From an uncultured Clostridium sp. (GTDB lineage: Bacteria; Bacillota; Clostridia; Oscillospirales; Acutalibacteraceae), in assembly GCA_902471875.1 (NCBI GenBank), contig CABRLN010000005.1:1-64000 (forward strand): a stretch of DNA of 64,000 nt. The letters are read 5' to 3'. Positions 1 to 7,725 of this stretch are shown piece by piece. The first letter of the stretch is position 1, and every line of letters begins with the position of its first letter. Both the position numbers and the translations under genes were made by a program. Below the pieces are notes generated by a model that saw only the letters and a list, made by a program, of their open reading frames with translations, made no database searches and had not been told where the DNA came from.

Positions 1-123
1 AATTTCATTGTAATTCATTGTAATATTACCATCATACTTTTTAACAACACGCCTAATACTTTTTATACCAACGCCATGAAAGTTAAAATCTTTTTTGGAT
101 GTAACAATATTTCCATTAGCTAT
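1..123. repeat. left arm of a perfect 123-bp inverted repeat
   Basis: This arm is the exact reverse complement of 275-397, and the arms are separated by 151 bp. Paired positions sum to 398. Pairing breaks at 124/274, and the left arm is cut by the window edge, so the repeat may be longer. Both arms code for the last part of a GHKL ATPase domain. Confidence 0.95.
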
Positions 124-276
124 CAGAGGTTTTTTATTGCTTGAGTTTGTAATGCTTATAACTAAAAAATTAGTATTTCGAATATCAATTGAAAAACTAA
201 TAAATTTTTCGTGAGTTTCTTTTGCTGCTTCAATAGCATTTTCAAGAACATTATCAAATAGGGCAGTTATATCCAT
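1..276 (-). pseudogene. GHKL (AgrC-like) sensor kinase ATPase fragment, minus-strand copy
   Basis: The minus strand is open from an ATG at 276-274 to the window edge (92 codons). It encodes an N-box-like stretch (DITALFDNVLENAIEA), then a G-box-like GVGIKSI. These are hallmarks of the HATPase_c_5 domain of AgrC/NatK-type peptide-sensing histidine kinases. The ATG at the repeat junction is probably internal to the original gene, because the sensor and dimerisation regions are absent. The rest of the coding sequence lies outside the window, or is the plus-strand copy at 275-445. Domain family is read from motifs; the fragment status follows from the inverted-repeat geometry. Confidence 0.75.
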
Positions 277-397
277 AGCTAATGGAAATATTGTTACATC
301 CAAAAAAGATTTTAACTTTCATGGCGTTGGTATAAAAAGTATTAGGCGTGTTGTTAAAAAGTATGATGGTAATATTACAATGAATTACAATGAAATT
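275..397. repeat. right arm of the 123-bp inverted repeat
   Basis: Exact reverse complement of 1-123. Immediately beyond it (398-445) the plus strand continues in frame to the natural end of the kinase, whereas the left arm runs off the window. Confidence 0.95.
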
Positions 398-445
398 GAA
401 AAAATGTTTGCTACAACTATAACATTTCAACTACATAGCAATTAA
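275..445 (+). pseudogene. GHKL sensor kinase, 3' end only, plus-strand copy
   Basis: Reading from 275, the plus strand encodes the G-box region (GVGIKSIRRVVKKYDG) and the C-terminus ending FQLHSN, with a TAA at 443-445. There is no N-box, phospho-acceptor region or membrane segment upstream on this strand. The missing N-box is found inverted at 127-273. If 124-274 were flipped, the plus strand would read continuously from N-box to stop. The copy is therefore a fragment produced by inversion, fold-back duplication, or an assembly chimera. Confidence 0.75.
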
Positions 446-545
446 TTAAATTTTTTCATATTAATATCAGTATATTAAAATCTATCTAAAAAATTAAGCA
501 AACATAAGTAAGAATATTATTAGTATTAAAGTTTATAATTTTTTT

Positions 546-588
546 AATTTCCTCATGATTCCTTAGAATTTATGAGGAAATTTATTTT
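546..588 (+). terminator. rho-independent terminator candidate
   Basis: An 11-bp perfect stem (546-556 with 572-582) encloses a 15-nt loop and is followed by TATTTTTG. It would end transcription coming from the kinase fragment. Confidence 0.6.
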
Positions 589-725
589 TGCGGAAATTTA
601 TAAAAGAAAATGAAATATGAGTATTATTACAGAATTTTCTATTTACACATTGATTTTTTGATAAGTCGTTTATTATTGCAACAAGTAAACATCCGATAGA
701 AGTTTTAAAAATTGTTAGAGCTTGC

Positions 726-754
726 TTGACAAAATTAATTATATTAATTATACT
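726..754 (+). promoter_or_regulatory. sigma-A promoter of the TetR gene
   Basis: TTGACA at 726-731 and TATACT at 749-754 are separated by exactly 17 bp. Confidence 0.8.
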
Positions 755-786
755 ATAAATGTATTTACAATAAACTTATTTATAGT
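752..786. promoter_or_regulatory. candidate TetR operator
   Basis: Nine-base perfect inverted repeat ACTATAAAT (752-760) and ATTTATAGT (778-786), with 17 bp between arms. It overlaps the -10 box and start site of the gene that follows, which is the usual place for TetR autorepression. Binding is inferred. Confidence 0.5.
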
Positions 787-801
787 GTTGGAGGTGTTTG
801 T

Positions 802-1389
802 ATGCCAAGCAGTCCCAAAATTCCCAAAGAGAAAATTTTGCAAACTGCACTTAACTTGATTATTCGTGACGGTTATGATGCTGTTAATATTAAAACCGTA
901 GCTAAAGAGCTAGGTTGTTCTACTCAGCCTGTTTCGTGGCATTTTGGCAATATGGAAGGTTTTCGTAAGGCATTGGCCGAATATGCCTTAAACTATGCTA
1001 ACAGTAAATTGCTGTCTATTACAGAAAGCGGAATTTATACTTTTTTAAATATGGGCATTGGTTATATTGAAATAGCATTTGAAGAGCCTAATTTGTTTTG
1101 TTATTTATATATGAATGGCGGCAGTGGATTTCAATTTGGGCATATCAGCATGTTGTCAGATACAGGTGCAAGTGCAATAATTGCCCAAAAAATTGCAGAT
1201 CAGCTTAATATGTCACGCAAAGAAGTAAGCGGTTATGTTCGTGACATAATTATTTACACTCACGGTTTAGCTTGCTTTATAGCTTCAGGACTTATTTCTA
1301 CGCCTAAAGAAGAGGTTATTGAAATGATAAAAAATGTTGCATACACCATGTTTGGTGACCGACTTAAGGGTGAAAATCAAATAATTTAA
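802..1389 (+). CDS. TetR/AcrR-family transcriptional regulator
   Basis: A 195-residue protein with an N-terminal helix-turn-helix at about residues 10-55 (ILQTALNLIIRDGYDAVNIK, then VAKELGCSTQPVSWHFGN), the classic TetR DNA-binding fold. The remaining two thirds are a helical ligand-binding and dimerisation domain that cannot be assigned to a ligand. The start has a strong Shine-Dalgarno site (GGAGG, about 8 bp upstream). It probably represses its own promoter through the palindrome at 752-786. A YjbR-like gene follows after 31 bp and may be co-transcribed. Family assignment is firm; the regulon is unknown. Confidence 0.9.
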   Translation: MPSSPKIPKEKILQTALNLIIRDGYDAVNIKTVAKELGCSTQPVSWHFGNMEGFRKALAEYALNYANSKLLSITESGIYTFLNMGIGYIEIAFEEPNLFCYLYMNGGSGFQFGHISMLSDTGASAIIAQKIADQLNMSRKEVSGYVRDIIIYTHGLACFIASGLISTPKEEVIEMIKNVAYTMFGDRLKGENQII

Positions 1390-1420
1390 AGTTCAAAAAA
1401 ATTATAGGAGAGAATAAGCT

Positions 1421-1780
1421 ATGAAATACCAATGGATTGATGAATACCTTTTAAATAAAAAGAGTGTAACAAAAGATTTTCAGAAAGACTGGAATTGGAT
1501 AAGGTATCAGATAGGAGGAAAGATGTTTGCGGCAATTTGTTTAGATGATAATGATAAGCCCTATTATATTACGTTGAAATTAGAGCCTGAAGAAGGGCAA
1601 TTCCTTAGAAAGCAATATTCCGATATTATACCAGGCTATTATATGAATAAAACTCATTGGAATTCGATAAAAGCAAATGGAAATGTACCAGATGATTTGT
1701 TAAAAGATATGCTAAACAAATCGTACAATTTAGTATTAAAAAGCTTTAGCAAAAAGAAACAGACAGAACTGCTCTTATAG
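1421..1780 (+). CDS. MmcQ/YjbR-family protein
   Basis: 119 residues. The pattern of a short N-terminal helix, a central GGKMFAAICLDD strand pair, YYITLKLEPEEGQFLRKQY, and a C-terminal PGYYMNKTHWNSI segment is that of MmcQ/YjbR proteins. These are small CyaY-like folds described as putative DNA-binding proteins of unknown physiological role. Length is normal. It follows the TetR gene at 31 bp with a GGAG ribosome site, so the two may form one transcript. Confidence 0.85.
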   Translation: MKYQWIDEYLLNKKSVTKDFQKDWNWIRYQIGGKMFAAICLDDNDKPYYITLKLEPEEGQFLRKQYSDIIPGYYMNKTHWNSIKANGNVPDDLLKDMLNKSYNLVLKSFSKKKQTELLL

Positions 1781-1862
1781 AGAAATATAAAACCAGAGTA
1801 TAATATAGGCAAATATTCTAATGTTGAAATATAAAGAAAATGAATAGTAAAGAGTGATTATT

Positions 1863-2312
1863 ATGTTAAAAAAATACAATATAGGTTTTGATATATGGGC
1901 ATTGATATTCTTTTTTATAATTATGATACCTAATTTCTATTGGTTTGTCTTTTCTGCTCCAAATGATATTTTAAGAGAAGAATCTGTTACACCAGTACTA
2001 GATACAATAGCGTCTGTATGTCAAGTTCTGATGATTGTTGTCTTATGTATTTTTACACACAAAGACTGCAAAAAAATAAAAATAACTCCGTTTATTATAG
2101 CTTCAGTAATTTGTTGCTTAACATATTTTATTGGATGGATATTTTATTATAATGGTGTAACAAACATAATTGTTATTTTGGATTTATGTGTACTGCCTTG
2201 CTTATCTTTTTTATTTTTTGCCATTGACAGAAAAAATATAATTGCAGTTGTACCGATTGTAATATTTACAATGTGCCATTTAATATATGGAATTGTTAAT
2301 TTTATAGTCTGA
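1863..2312 (+). CDS. small polytopic membrane protein of unknown function
   Basis: 149 residues with about four hydrophobic segments (roughly residues 10-30, 50-70, 80-105 and 110-148) and few charges apart from a KDCKKIK loop. The ATG at 1863 is preferred over the upstream in-frame GTG at 1854, because an AAAGAG-like ribosome site sits about 8 bp before it. I do not recognise the family. It lies just upstream of a membrane-anchored C39-like peptidase. Confidence 0.6.
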   Translation: MLKKYNIGFDIWALIFFFIIMIPNFYWFVFSAPNDILREESVTPVLDTIASVCQVLMIVVLCIFTHKDCKKIKITPFIIASVICCLTYFIGWIFYYNGVTNIIVILDLCVLPCLSFLFFAIDRKNIIAVVPIVIFTMCHLIYGIVNFIV

Positions 2313-2361
2313 AAAGCTTTTACGGAAAGATACATAATTACTATGAAAATTTTATACACGA

Positions 2362-3045
2362 TTGAAGAACAGTGAAAAATTAGATTTAAAAAGGGTGTTA
2401 TTTGTGATGTTTGCCATGTATGCTATATTAGGTGTAATCTTATGCGTTATAATTACATTTATTAATTACTTTATTATTACAACAATTGTTGACTGGTGTT
2501 TAATGGGGATTGCTATTCCTATTTTTGCAAAAAATTGTTGTTCAAAAACGTTTTTTATAGAAAAAAAGAACAGAATTGATTTTCAAAAAAATATTGAATG
2601 TTCAGCATTTTCTTCTGCCTATATTTTAAGACATTTGAACATAGATGCAGCAGGGGAAGAACTATATAAGATAATGCCAAATAAAATGAAAACAGGATAT
2701 GTTTACCCTAAAGGTATTTGCAATTTACTTAAACGATATGGAGTGAATGTTAAATACAGAATCGGAAATTTAAATTCTTTGAAAAATGAAATAAGAAAAG
2801 GAAATCCTGTTATTGTCATGATAAAAACAGAAGAAGACAAAAAAGAATTACATTATGTACCTGTTGTTGGTTATGATAACAACTTTATTTATGTTGCAGA
2901 ATCATTGAAATATTTGGCTAATATTGATGAAGAAAAATATAACCGAAAAATTGAAAATTCTAAATTTAAGAAATTGTGGAAAACAAATGAACTAAAAATG
3001 CCGTTATATCGAAATACATATATTGCAATTAGAATAAATCATTAA
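2362..3045 (+). CDS. membrane-anchored C39-like (papain-fold) cysteine peptidase
   Basis: 227 residues. Residues 11-56 form two hydrophobic membrane segments. The rest resembles the peptidase C39-like fold: a Cys in NIECSAFSSAYILRHL (Cys80), a His in ELHYVPVVGYD (His164) and a following Asp (Asp172), with the typical spacing of a double-glycine-peptidase-like domain. Unlike bacteriocin exporters it is not fused to an ABC transporter. The TTG at 2362 has no clear ribosome site; a start near 2407 (ATG) is possible and would trim the N-terminus. A 27-codon ORF with a strong ribosome site follows 32 bp downstream. Whether the protein is active on peptides is inference. Confidence 0.7.
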   Translation: MKNSEKLDLKRVLFVMFAMYAILGVILCVIITFINYFIITTIVDWCLMGIAIPIFAKNCCSKTFFIEKKNRIDFQKNIECSAFSSAYILRHLNIDAAGEELYKIMPNKMKTGYVYPKGICNLLKRYGVNVKYRIGNLNSLKNEIRKGNPVIVMIKTEEDKKELHYVPVVGYDNNFIYVAESLKYLANIDEEKYNRKIENSKFKKLWKTNELKMPLYRNTYIAIRINH

Positions 3046-3077
3046 CACATAAATTTAAAAATCAGGAGGTTATATTT

Positions 3078-3161
3078 ATGGCAATAAAAAAGATTATAAA
3101 TTATTTAGTTTTTTCAAAATGTAATGCAAAAGGTATCTTTAGAAGTTATACTGTGGTATAA
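3078..3161 (+). CDS. 27-residue peptide ORF with strong ribosome site
   Basis: ATG at 3078 is preceded by AGGAGGT (3064-3070), the best Shine-Dalgarno in the neighbourhood. The ORF encodes a small cationic, hydrophobic peptide (MAIKKIINYLVFSKCNAKGI, then FRSYTVV) with one Cys at position 15. It lies directly behind the C39-like peptidase gene, and kinase fragments of the peptide-sensing GHKL type lie at the window start. That suggests a signal or toxin peptide, but it lacks the acidic C-terminal tail of AgrD and the double-glycine leader of C39 substrates. It could also be a degraded gene start. Translation is plausible; function is unknown. Confidence 0.4.
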   Translation: MAIKKIINYLVFSKCNAKGIFRSYTVV

Positions 3162-3223
3162 TAGCTTAGTAAATAATTAGCTCTTAATTTTATGATAATT
3201 AGGAAAGGATAGAAATAAAGGGA

Positions 3224-3487
3224 ATGAAAATAGACATTCAAAAAGATTTACTTATTAATTTAGACAAGCTGCATACAACTGATTTGGGAGTTGTGCGCAT
3301 TAAAAAAAATCTTGCTTTAGACATAAATGACGTTGTAAGCTGGTGTAAAGATGAAATTAAAAAGCCTAATGCCAATATAAATAGAAAAGGAAAAAACTGG
3401 TATATAGATATTGACGGTTGTATTATAACCGTCAACGCATACAGCTACACAATTATTACTGCTCATAAAGCTAAAAAATCTGTTTGA
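3224..3487 (+). CDS. DUF3781 domain protein
   Basis: 87 residues. The signature runs LHTTDLGVVRIKKNL ... DVVSWCKDEI ... GKNWYIDIDGCIITVNAYSY, ending TIITAHK, as in the small Firmicute family DUF3781, whose function is not known. The protein is full length for that family, cytosolic, with no signal peptide. A GGAAAGGA-like ribosome site precedes it. Confidence 0.8.
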   Translation: MKIDIQKDLLINLDKLHTTDLGVVRIKKNLALDINDVVSWCKDEIKKPNANINRKGKNWYIDIDGCIITVNAYSYTIITAHKAKKSV

Positions 3488-3639
3488 TAAATTACAAATT
3501 CTAAAGTATGGATAGATTCAGAATTATTTTCATCAACAAATAAACATAGGTATACAAAGTAATATTGATGTGATTGTTATTGTCAGACAGTCTTTATAGT
3601 ACATATAAAAAATGAATTGAATTTTGAAGGGAGAATATT

Positions 3640-3840
3640 ATGCCATATATTACAGTCGAAGGCGGGGTATTAACCAATGAACAAAAGGAGTTGTTAATTA
3701 AACGACTTACCGAAGTATCATCGGAAATTATGAAAGTACCTCAGGAGTTTTTTATTACAACAATAAAAGAACTTCCTGATAAAAATATAGGTATTGGAGG
3801 AAAAACAATAGATATTGTAAAATCCGAATATATTAAATAA
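3640..3840 (+). CDS. 4-oxalocrotonate tautomerase-like enzyme
   Basis: 66 residues beginning MPYITVEGG. After Met removal, Pro1 would be the catalytic base that tautomerases of the 4-OT/DmpI family use to move protons between enol and keto carbons. Length and the conserved middle (LTNEQKELLIKRLTEVSSE) fit a 4-OT-like monomer of a homohexamer. A GAAGGGAG ribosome site lies just upstream. The real substrate cannot be told, and there is no aromatic degradation pathway nearby, so it may act promiscuously. Confidence 0.8.
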   Translation: MPYITVEGGVLTNEQKELLIKRLTEVSSEIMKVPQEFFITTIKELPDKNIGIGGKTIDIVKSEYIK

Positions 3841-3914
3841 TATAGACTTTTTTTATTTGACCTTTCTATCATATACGGTGTATTATATAATAAAGTAAAG
3901 GAGCGAAAACTAAT

Positions 3915-4091
3915 ATGAATATTCCCAATGATCCGGTAATACTGCTTTCATACATCAATACACAACTAAGGGATTTTTATTCTTCCTTGAATGAGTTGTG
4001 CAAATCTCTTAATGTTAAACAGGAGGATATAGAAAGTAAGCTTTCAACTATAAATTATAAGTATGACGATAAAATAAACCAATTCATTTAG
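3915..4091 (+). CDS. DUF4250 domain protein
   Basis: 58 residues starting MNIPNDPVILLSYINTQLRD, with ATG at 3915 after an AAAGGAG ribosome site. The sequence closely follows the small clostridial family DUF4250 (short two-helix protein, DPxxLLSxxNxKLRDxYxSLxxLC). It is cytosolic and acidic towards the C-terminus, and no function is established for the family. Confidence 0.75.
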   Translation: MNIPNDPVILLSYINTQLRDFYSSLNELCKSLNVKQEDIESKLSTINYKYDDKINQFI

Positions 4092-4193
4092 TACCAGTAT
4101 TAGTTTTAATATTAACATTGTTTTGATTAATATCGATATATATAAATGCATTCTGAAATAATTAATTTGATTTCTATTGTTGTAAAAACTTAC

Positions 4194-4227
4194 AAAAGCT
4201 GTCCAGGAAATTCGGGCAGCTTTTTTT
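4194..4227 (+). terminator. rho-independent terminator
   Basis: Stem 4194-4204 with 4214-4224 (11 bp including one G-T pair), loop of 9 nt, and the T-run extends to 4227. It closes the small-gene run before the GntR operon. Confidence 0.85.
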
Positions 4228-4237
4228 ACATTTTATA

Positions 4238-4266
4238 TTGACTTTTTTATGTGTATGGTTTAAAAT
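4238..4266 (+). promoter_or_regulatory. promoter of the GntR-ABC operon
   Basis: TTGACT at 4238-4243 and TAAAAT at 4261-4266 with a 17-bp spacer. Just downstream, TGTATTA and TAGTACA (about 4272-4292) form a 6-of-7 inverted repeat that could be the regulator's operator. Confidence 0.65.
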
Positions 4267-4335
4267 GGCGGTGTATTAATTGATGTAGTACAATTATATG
4301 TGCAGCTATTTTTATTGAAAGGAGTTGAAGATGAT

Positions 4336-4713
4336 TTGTTTAGCATTAATTACCAAAGCAGAGAGCCTATTTATGAACAACTTTACAATAATGTTATAAG
4401 ACTTATTTCTCTTGGAATATTAGAGCCAAAACAACAGTTACCGCCTGTACGGCAGCTTGCAACGCAACTGGGTGTTAATCCTAATACAGTTTCAAAAGCT
4501 TACAAAACTCTTGAACAAGATGGGGTTATTTATTCTGTTGTAGGTAAGGGCTCTTTTATAATGCCTGAGCTTACTGTAGCAAATAGTAAGAAAATAGAGG
4601 CGTTAAACGCTGTTACAGACAGTGTAGAGGTTGCGATGAATTTTGGTGTACTGAAACAGGAGATTTTAACACTGGTGGAGGATATTTATAAAAAAGGAGT
4701 GGGGACTAAGTGA
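4336..4713 (+). CDS. GntR-family (YtrA subfamily) transcriptional regulator
   Basis: About 125 residues from a TTG at 4336 (MFSINYQSREPIYEQLYNNV), which is the normal N-terminus of the subfamily and has AAAGGAG 11 bp upstream. A longer reading from an ATG at 4300 adds 12 atypical residues. The winged helix covers about residues 10-75 (LPPVRQLATQLGVNPNTVSK and GVIYSVVGKGSFI). The short helical C-terminal tail, without a large effector domain, is typical of YtrA regulators that control adjacent ABC transporter genes. Its stop overlaps the start of the ATPase gene by 4 bp, so translation is coupled. Confidence 0.88.
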   Translation: MFSINYQSREPIYEQLYNNVIRLISLGILEPKQQLPPVRQLATQLGVNPNTVSKAYKTLEQDGVIYSVVGKGSFIMPELTVANSKKIEALNAVTDSVEVAMNFGVLKQEILTLVEDIYKKGVGTK

Positions 4714-5609
4714 TTAAAATTGATAATGTATCAAAAAGGTTTGGCAATGTTACTGCACTTGATAAACTTTCTATTGATATCAATTCAGGTTCAGTATTTG
4801 GCTTGGTTGGTTCAAATGGAAGTGGTAAAAGTACCTTACTTAGAATATTATCTGGGGTGTACTGTGCAGACGGCGGCAAAATTACAATTGATGATGAAGA
4901 TATTGAAGATAATGTAAATGTTAAGGGAAAATGCTGTTTTATTTCAGATTTCCCATATTTTTCAAATAATGCAACTCTTCATAATATGTCTTCGCTATAC
5001 AAATCAATTTATCCAAATTGGAACAATGAAAAATACAAAATGTTGTGCGGCGTTTTTTCTATTCCGCAAAAATCTAAAATTATAAATATGTCAAAGGGTA
5101 TGCAAAGGCAGGTTGCTTTAATATTAGCTCTTTCTACATGCCCTAAATATTTATTTCTGGACGAAATTTTTGACGGACTTGACCCGGTTGTGCGTCAGCT
5201 TGTAAAAAAATTAATTATTCAAGATATAACAGAAAACAGTATGTCGGTTGTAATAGCGTCGCATAATTTAAGAGAGCTTGAAGATTTTTGCGACCACATT
5301 GGTTTTATGCACAAAGGTGGTGTACTTCTTGAAAAAGAGCTTGATTCTTTGAAGCTGGATTTACACAGAATACAGGTAGCATTTAGTAAAGAACTTCCTG
5401 AAAATGCATTTGATGCACTAAACATTATAAGTATAAAAAATACCGGCAAGCTGTATAACCTTGTGATTCGAGGCGATATTGATGAAACAAAAAATGTAAT
5501 CGATGCACTTTGTCCGTTATTTGTGGAGGCGTTACCGCTTACCCTTGAAGAAATATTTATTAGTGAAATGGAGGTGGCAGGCTATGACATCGACAATATT
5601 ATCAAATAA
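4710..5609 (+). CDS. ABC transporter ATP-binding protein (YtrB-like)
   Basis: 299 residues. Walker A GSNGSGKST at 34-42, signature MSKGMQRQV at about 127, Walker B YLFLDE at 147-152, and a switch His in IASHNLRELEDF. The MSKGM-type signature and about 80 extra C-terminal residues match the YtrB/CcmA-like ATPases that pair with ABC-2 permeases. It starts on GTG overlapping the GntR stop and overlaps the permease gene by 26 bp, so the three genes form one operon. It energises the permease encoded next; the substrate is unknown. Confidence 0.92.
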   Translation: MIKIDNVSKRFGNVTALDKLSIDINSGSVFGLVGSNGSGKSTLLRILSGVYCADGGKITIDDEDIEDNVNVKGKCCFISDFPYFSNNATLHNMSSLYKSIYPNWNNEKYKMLCGVFSIPQKSKIINMSKGMQRQVALILALSTCPKYLFLDEIFDGLDPVVRQLVKKLIIQDITENSMSVVIASHNLRELEDFCDHIGFMHKGGVLLEKELDSLKLDLHRIQVAFSKELPENAFDALNIISIKNTGKLYNLVIRGDIDETKNVIDALCPLFVEALPLTLEEIFISEMEVAGYDIDNIIK

Positions 5610-7593
5610 AACCCAAAATGGTTTTGGTGCTATTTTTAAATGGAGCCTGCAAAGGTCAGTAAGTATTATAGCTGTATATTCATGTGTTTTACTTCTTGTA
5701 TTGCCTGTAGTGCTATTGTGCTTTAGTGCTAACAACGGTGTGTTTTATTATATTCTTGGTACAAATTACAGCAATTTTGAAATGCTGCATAAGGTCTTTT
5801 CAATGCTTTATTCTTTTCCTGTGCCTTTAATAACCGTTGTATTTTCAATTATTGTTGCGGTAAATATGTTTAATATATTCCATAATAAACGCAGTATGGA
5901 TTTATTTGCGTCATTGCCTGCAAAAAGAACAACCTTGTTTTTCTCAAGATATGTTTTGGGGTTAGCCATATTGCTTATTCCACTACTTATAATTAGTGTA
6001 CTCGCAGGTACTTTGTTTATTAGCGATATTGGCTATATATTGGCAAGGGTAGGTATGCTGTCGGTAAGTATAATTGCAGGTTACACAATGTTTGCTCTTA
6101 TGGCGGTTTGTTGTGGAACAATAGTTGATACAGTTATTTCGTACATAGCAATTAACTTTGCTTACCCATGCTGTTATTTTGTTATAAAGTTTCTTATTAT
6201 AACGACGTTGCCTGGCTTAGATAATCAATTGAACTATTTTGCAGACGTTAATAATGGTTCAACAGTAGCTATATCTCTATTGTCACCGATTTTTGGTAAC
6301 TTTTTTTGTGGTTCCTGTATTCTTTCTATAGAAGAAAATATTAATACTTTTACCGGCTTGCCAAATTTTGTTGAACACTTAATTTACTGGTTGGTGTTTT
6401 CAGCTATTGTCATTGTTGTAACTTTTGTTTTAACAAAAAAACGGAAAAACGAAAATGTACAAATGGGTTTCATTTTTATACTTCCAAAAATTATAATAAC
6501 TATTGCGTCATCAGTTGGCTGTGGTTTATTAGTTGGCTTTATAGGAATGGCATTATTCTTAAATGGAAAAGGTTTTACTTCATGGTTTACAATATGGGGT
6601 ATATTGGGTACATTTATTGCGTTTTTGGTTATTACACTAATTTATAACCGAGGAGGCAAAGGTTTTGTAAAAGCTTTACCTGTTTTTGTGGTTTCGGTTT
6701 TATTGGTGTTGGGCATATATCTATCTATAAATGCTGATATTTTTGGTATATCCCGTAATGTTCCAAATGTGGAAGAAGTAGAGTCTGTAAAGGTGTCACA
6801 GCCGTTTCCGGTTTCGTTTTATGCTTGCGAAAGTGATGGATATAATGAGTACGGTGTATGGTATAAAGATGGTAATAAAGTTAAAAGACTTACAGGCTTT
6901 TCAACCGACAAAGAGGTAATAGAAAATACTGTAAAATTGCATAAAACAATTATAGATAATATAAAAAACCAAAATTCATCAGAAAAAACTGAGAGTCATA
7001 ATATTGAGATAGTTTATAAATTGAAAAACGGCAGTACAATAAAAAGATTCTATACTAACAATTATTATGATGTTGATATAGTAAATACTCAACTGCAAAA
7101 TATTGTAAACAGCGAGGAATACAAAAAGAGTAATTATATACTTGCAAATTATAGTGACAGTATGCAAATTAATATCGAAATTAATAATATGCATCGAATT
7201 GCCAGTGATTACGCCGTTGCAGATGAAGAAAATGCTAACAATGTAATTGATAAGAAGATTGCCAAAGAATTTGCAGAAGCATTGCATAAAGATTTTATGC
7301 AGGATAATGACGTTTTGCGTCTTTCATCATCTTTTGAATCTGAAGATGCTTACGAATACTGTGTTGATTTGACGGTTGAAGGAAGTAGAGATTACGATTT
7401 TAAAGCTGACGGACATATTGATTATGATACTGATTTGCAATATAAAGTGATTGGTTCTGAGGAGGTATCGCAGATATACACAACTCTACATATACCGAAA
7501 GACGGTTACCAGAACACCAAAAATGTTATTAAAAAATACAGTAATGAGTTTGATTTTGATAAGTACGACAGTGTAATCATGGAAACATATTAA
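5584..7593 (+). CDS. ABC-2 type permease with large extracytoplasmic C-terminal domain
   Basis: 669 residues from ATG 5584, chosen for its GGAGG site (about 5569); reading further upstream would run deep into the ATPase gene. Residues 25-330 hold about six to eight membrane helices of an ABC-2 permease, and two or three more follow up to about residue 385. The last 280 residues are hydrophilic, mixed alpha/beta and exported. This arrangement resembles clostridial permeases annotated with DUF6449, an assignment I make from memory of the architecture only. It works with the preceding ATPase, probably in envelope-stress or antimicrobial-peptide response as for YtrABC systems; that role is inference. 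Confidence 0.85.
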   Translation: MTSTILSNKTQNGFGAIFKWSLQRSVSIIAVYSCVLLLVLPVVLLCFSANNGVFYYILGTNYSNFEMLHKVFSMLYSFPVPLITVVFSIIVAVNMFNIFHNKRSMDLFASLPAKRTTLFFSRYVLGLAILLIPLLIISVLAGTLFISDIGYILARVGMLSVSIIAGYTMFALMAVCCGTIVDTVISYIAINFAYPCCYFVIKFLIITTLPGLDNQLNYFADVNNGSTVAISLLSPIFGNFFCGSCILSIEENINTFTGLPNFVEHLIYWLVFSAIVIVVTFVLTKKRKNENVQMGFIFILPKIIITIASSVGCGLLVGFIGMALFLNGKGFTSWFTIWGILGTFIAFLVITLIYNRGGKGFVKALPVFVVSVLLVLGIYLSINADIFGISRNVPNVEEVESVKVSQPFPVSFYACESDGYNEYGVWYKDGNKVKRLTGFSTDKEVIENTVKLHKTIIDNIKNQNSSEKTESHNIEIVYKLKNGSTIKRFYTNNYYDVDIVNTQLQNIVNSEEYKKSNYILANYSDSMQINIEINNMHRIASDYAVADEENANNVIDKKIAKEFAEALHKDFMQDNDVLRLSSSFESEDAYEYCVDLTVEGSRDYDFKADGHIDYDTDLQYKVIGSEEVSQIYTTLHIPKDGYQNTKNVIKKYSNEFDFDKYDSVIMETY

Positions 7594-7614
7594 CTTTTGG
7601 AAATATCAATTTTA

Positions 7615-7652
7615 TGCCAAAAGATAGGTATTAGCTTACTTTTCTTTTGGCA
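7615..7652 (+). terminator. hairpin after the ABC permease
   Basis: A perfect 10-bp inverted repeat, TGCCAAAAGA (7615-7624) with TCTTTTGGCA (7643-7652). Only a weak T-rich tail follows, so termination is likely but not certain. Confidence 0.5.
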
Positions 7653-7725
7653 CATCTTCTTAAATATTTAATTCTGATAATAGTAGTAAAGAAACCATTA
7701 GTACAAATGGAGAGAAAGGTTTAGC

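Larger units (their letters stand above)
446..801. other. AT-rich intergenic region upstream of the TetR gene
   Basis: No convincing gene is seen. It holds a terminator-like hairpin at 546-588, a good sigma-A promoter at 726-754 and a palindrome at 752-786. Confidence 0.6.
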
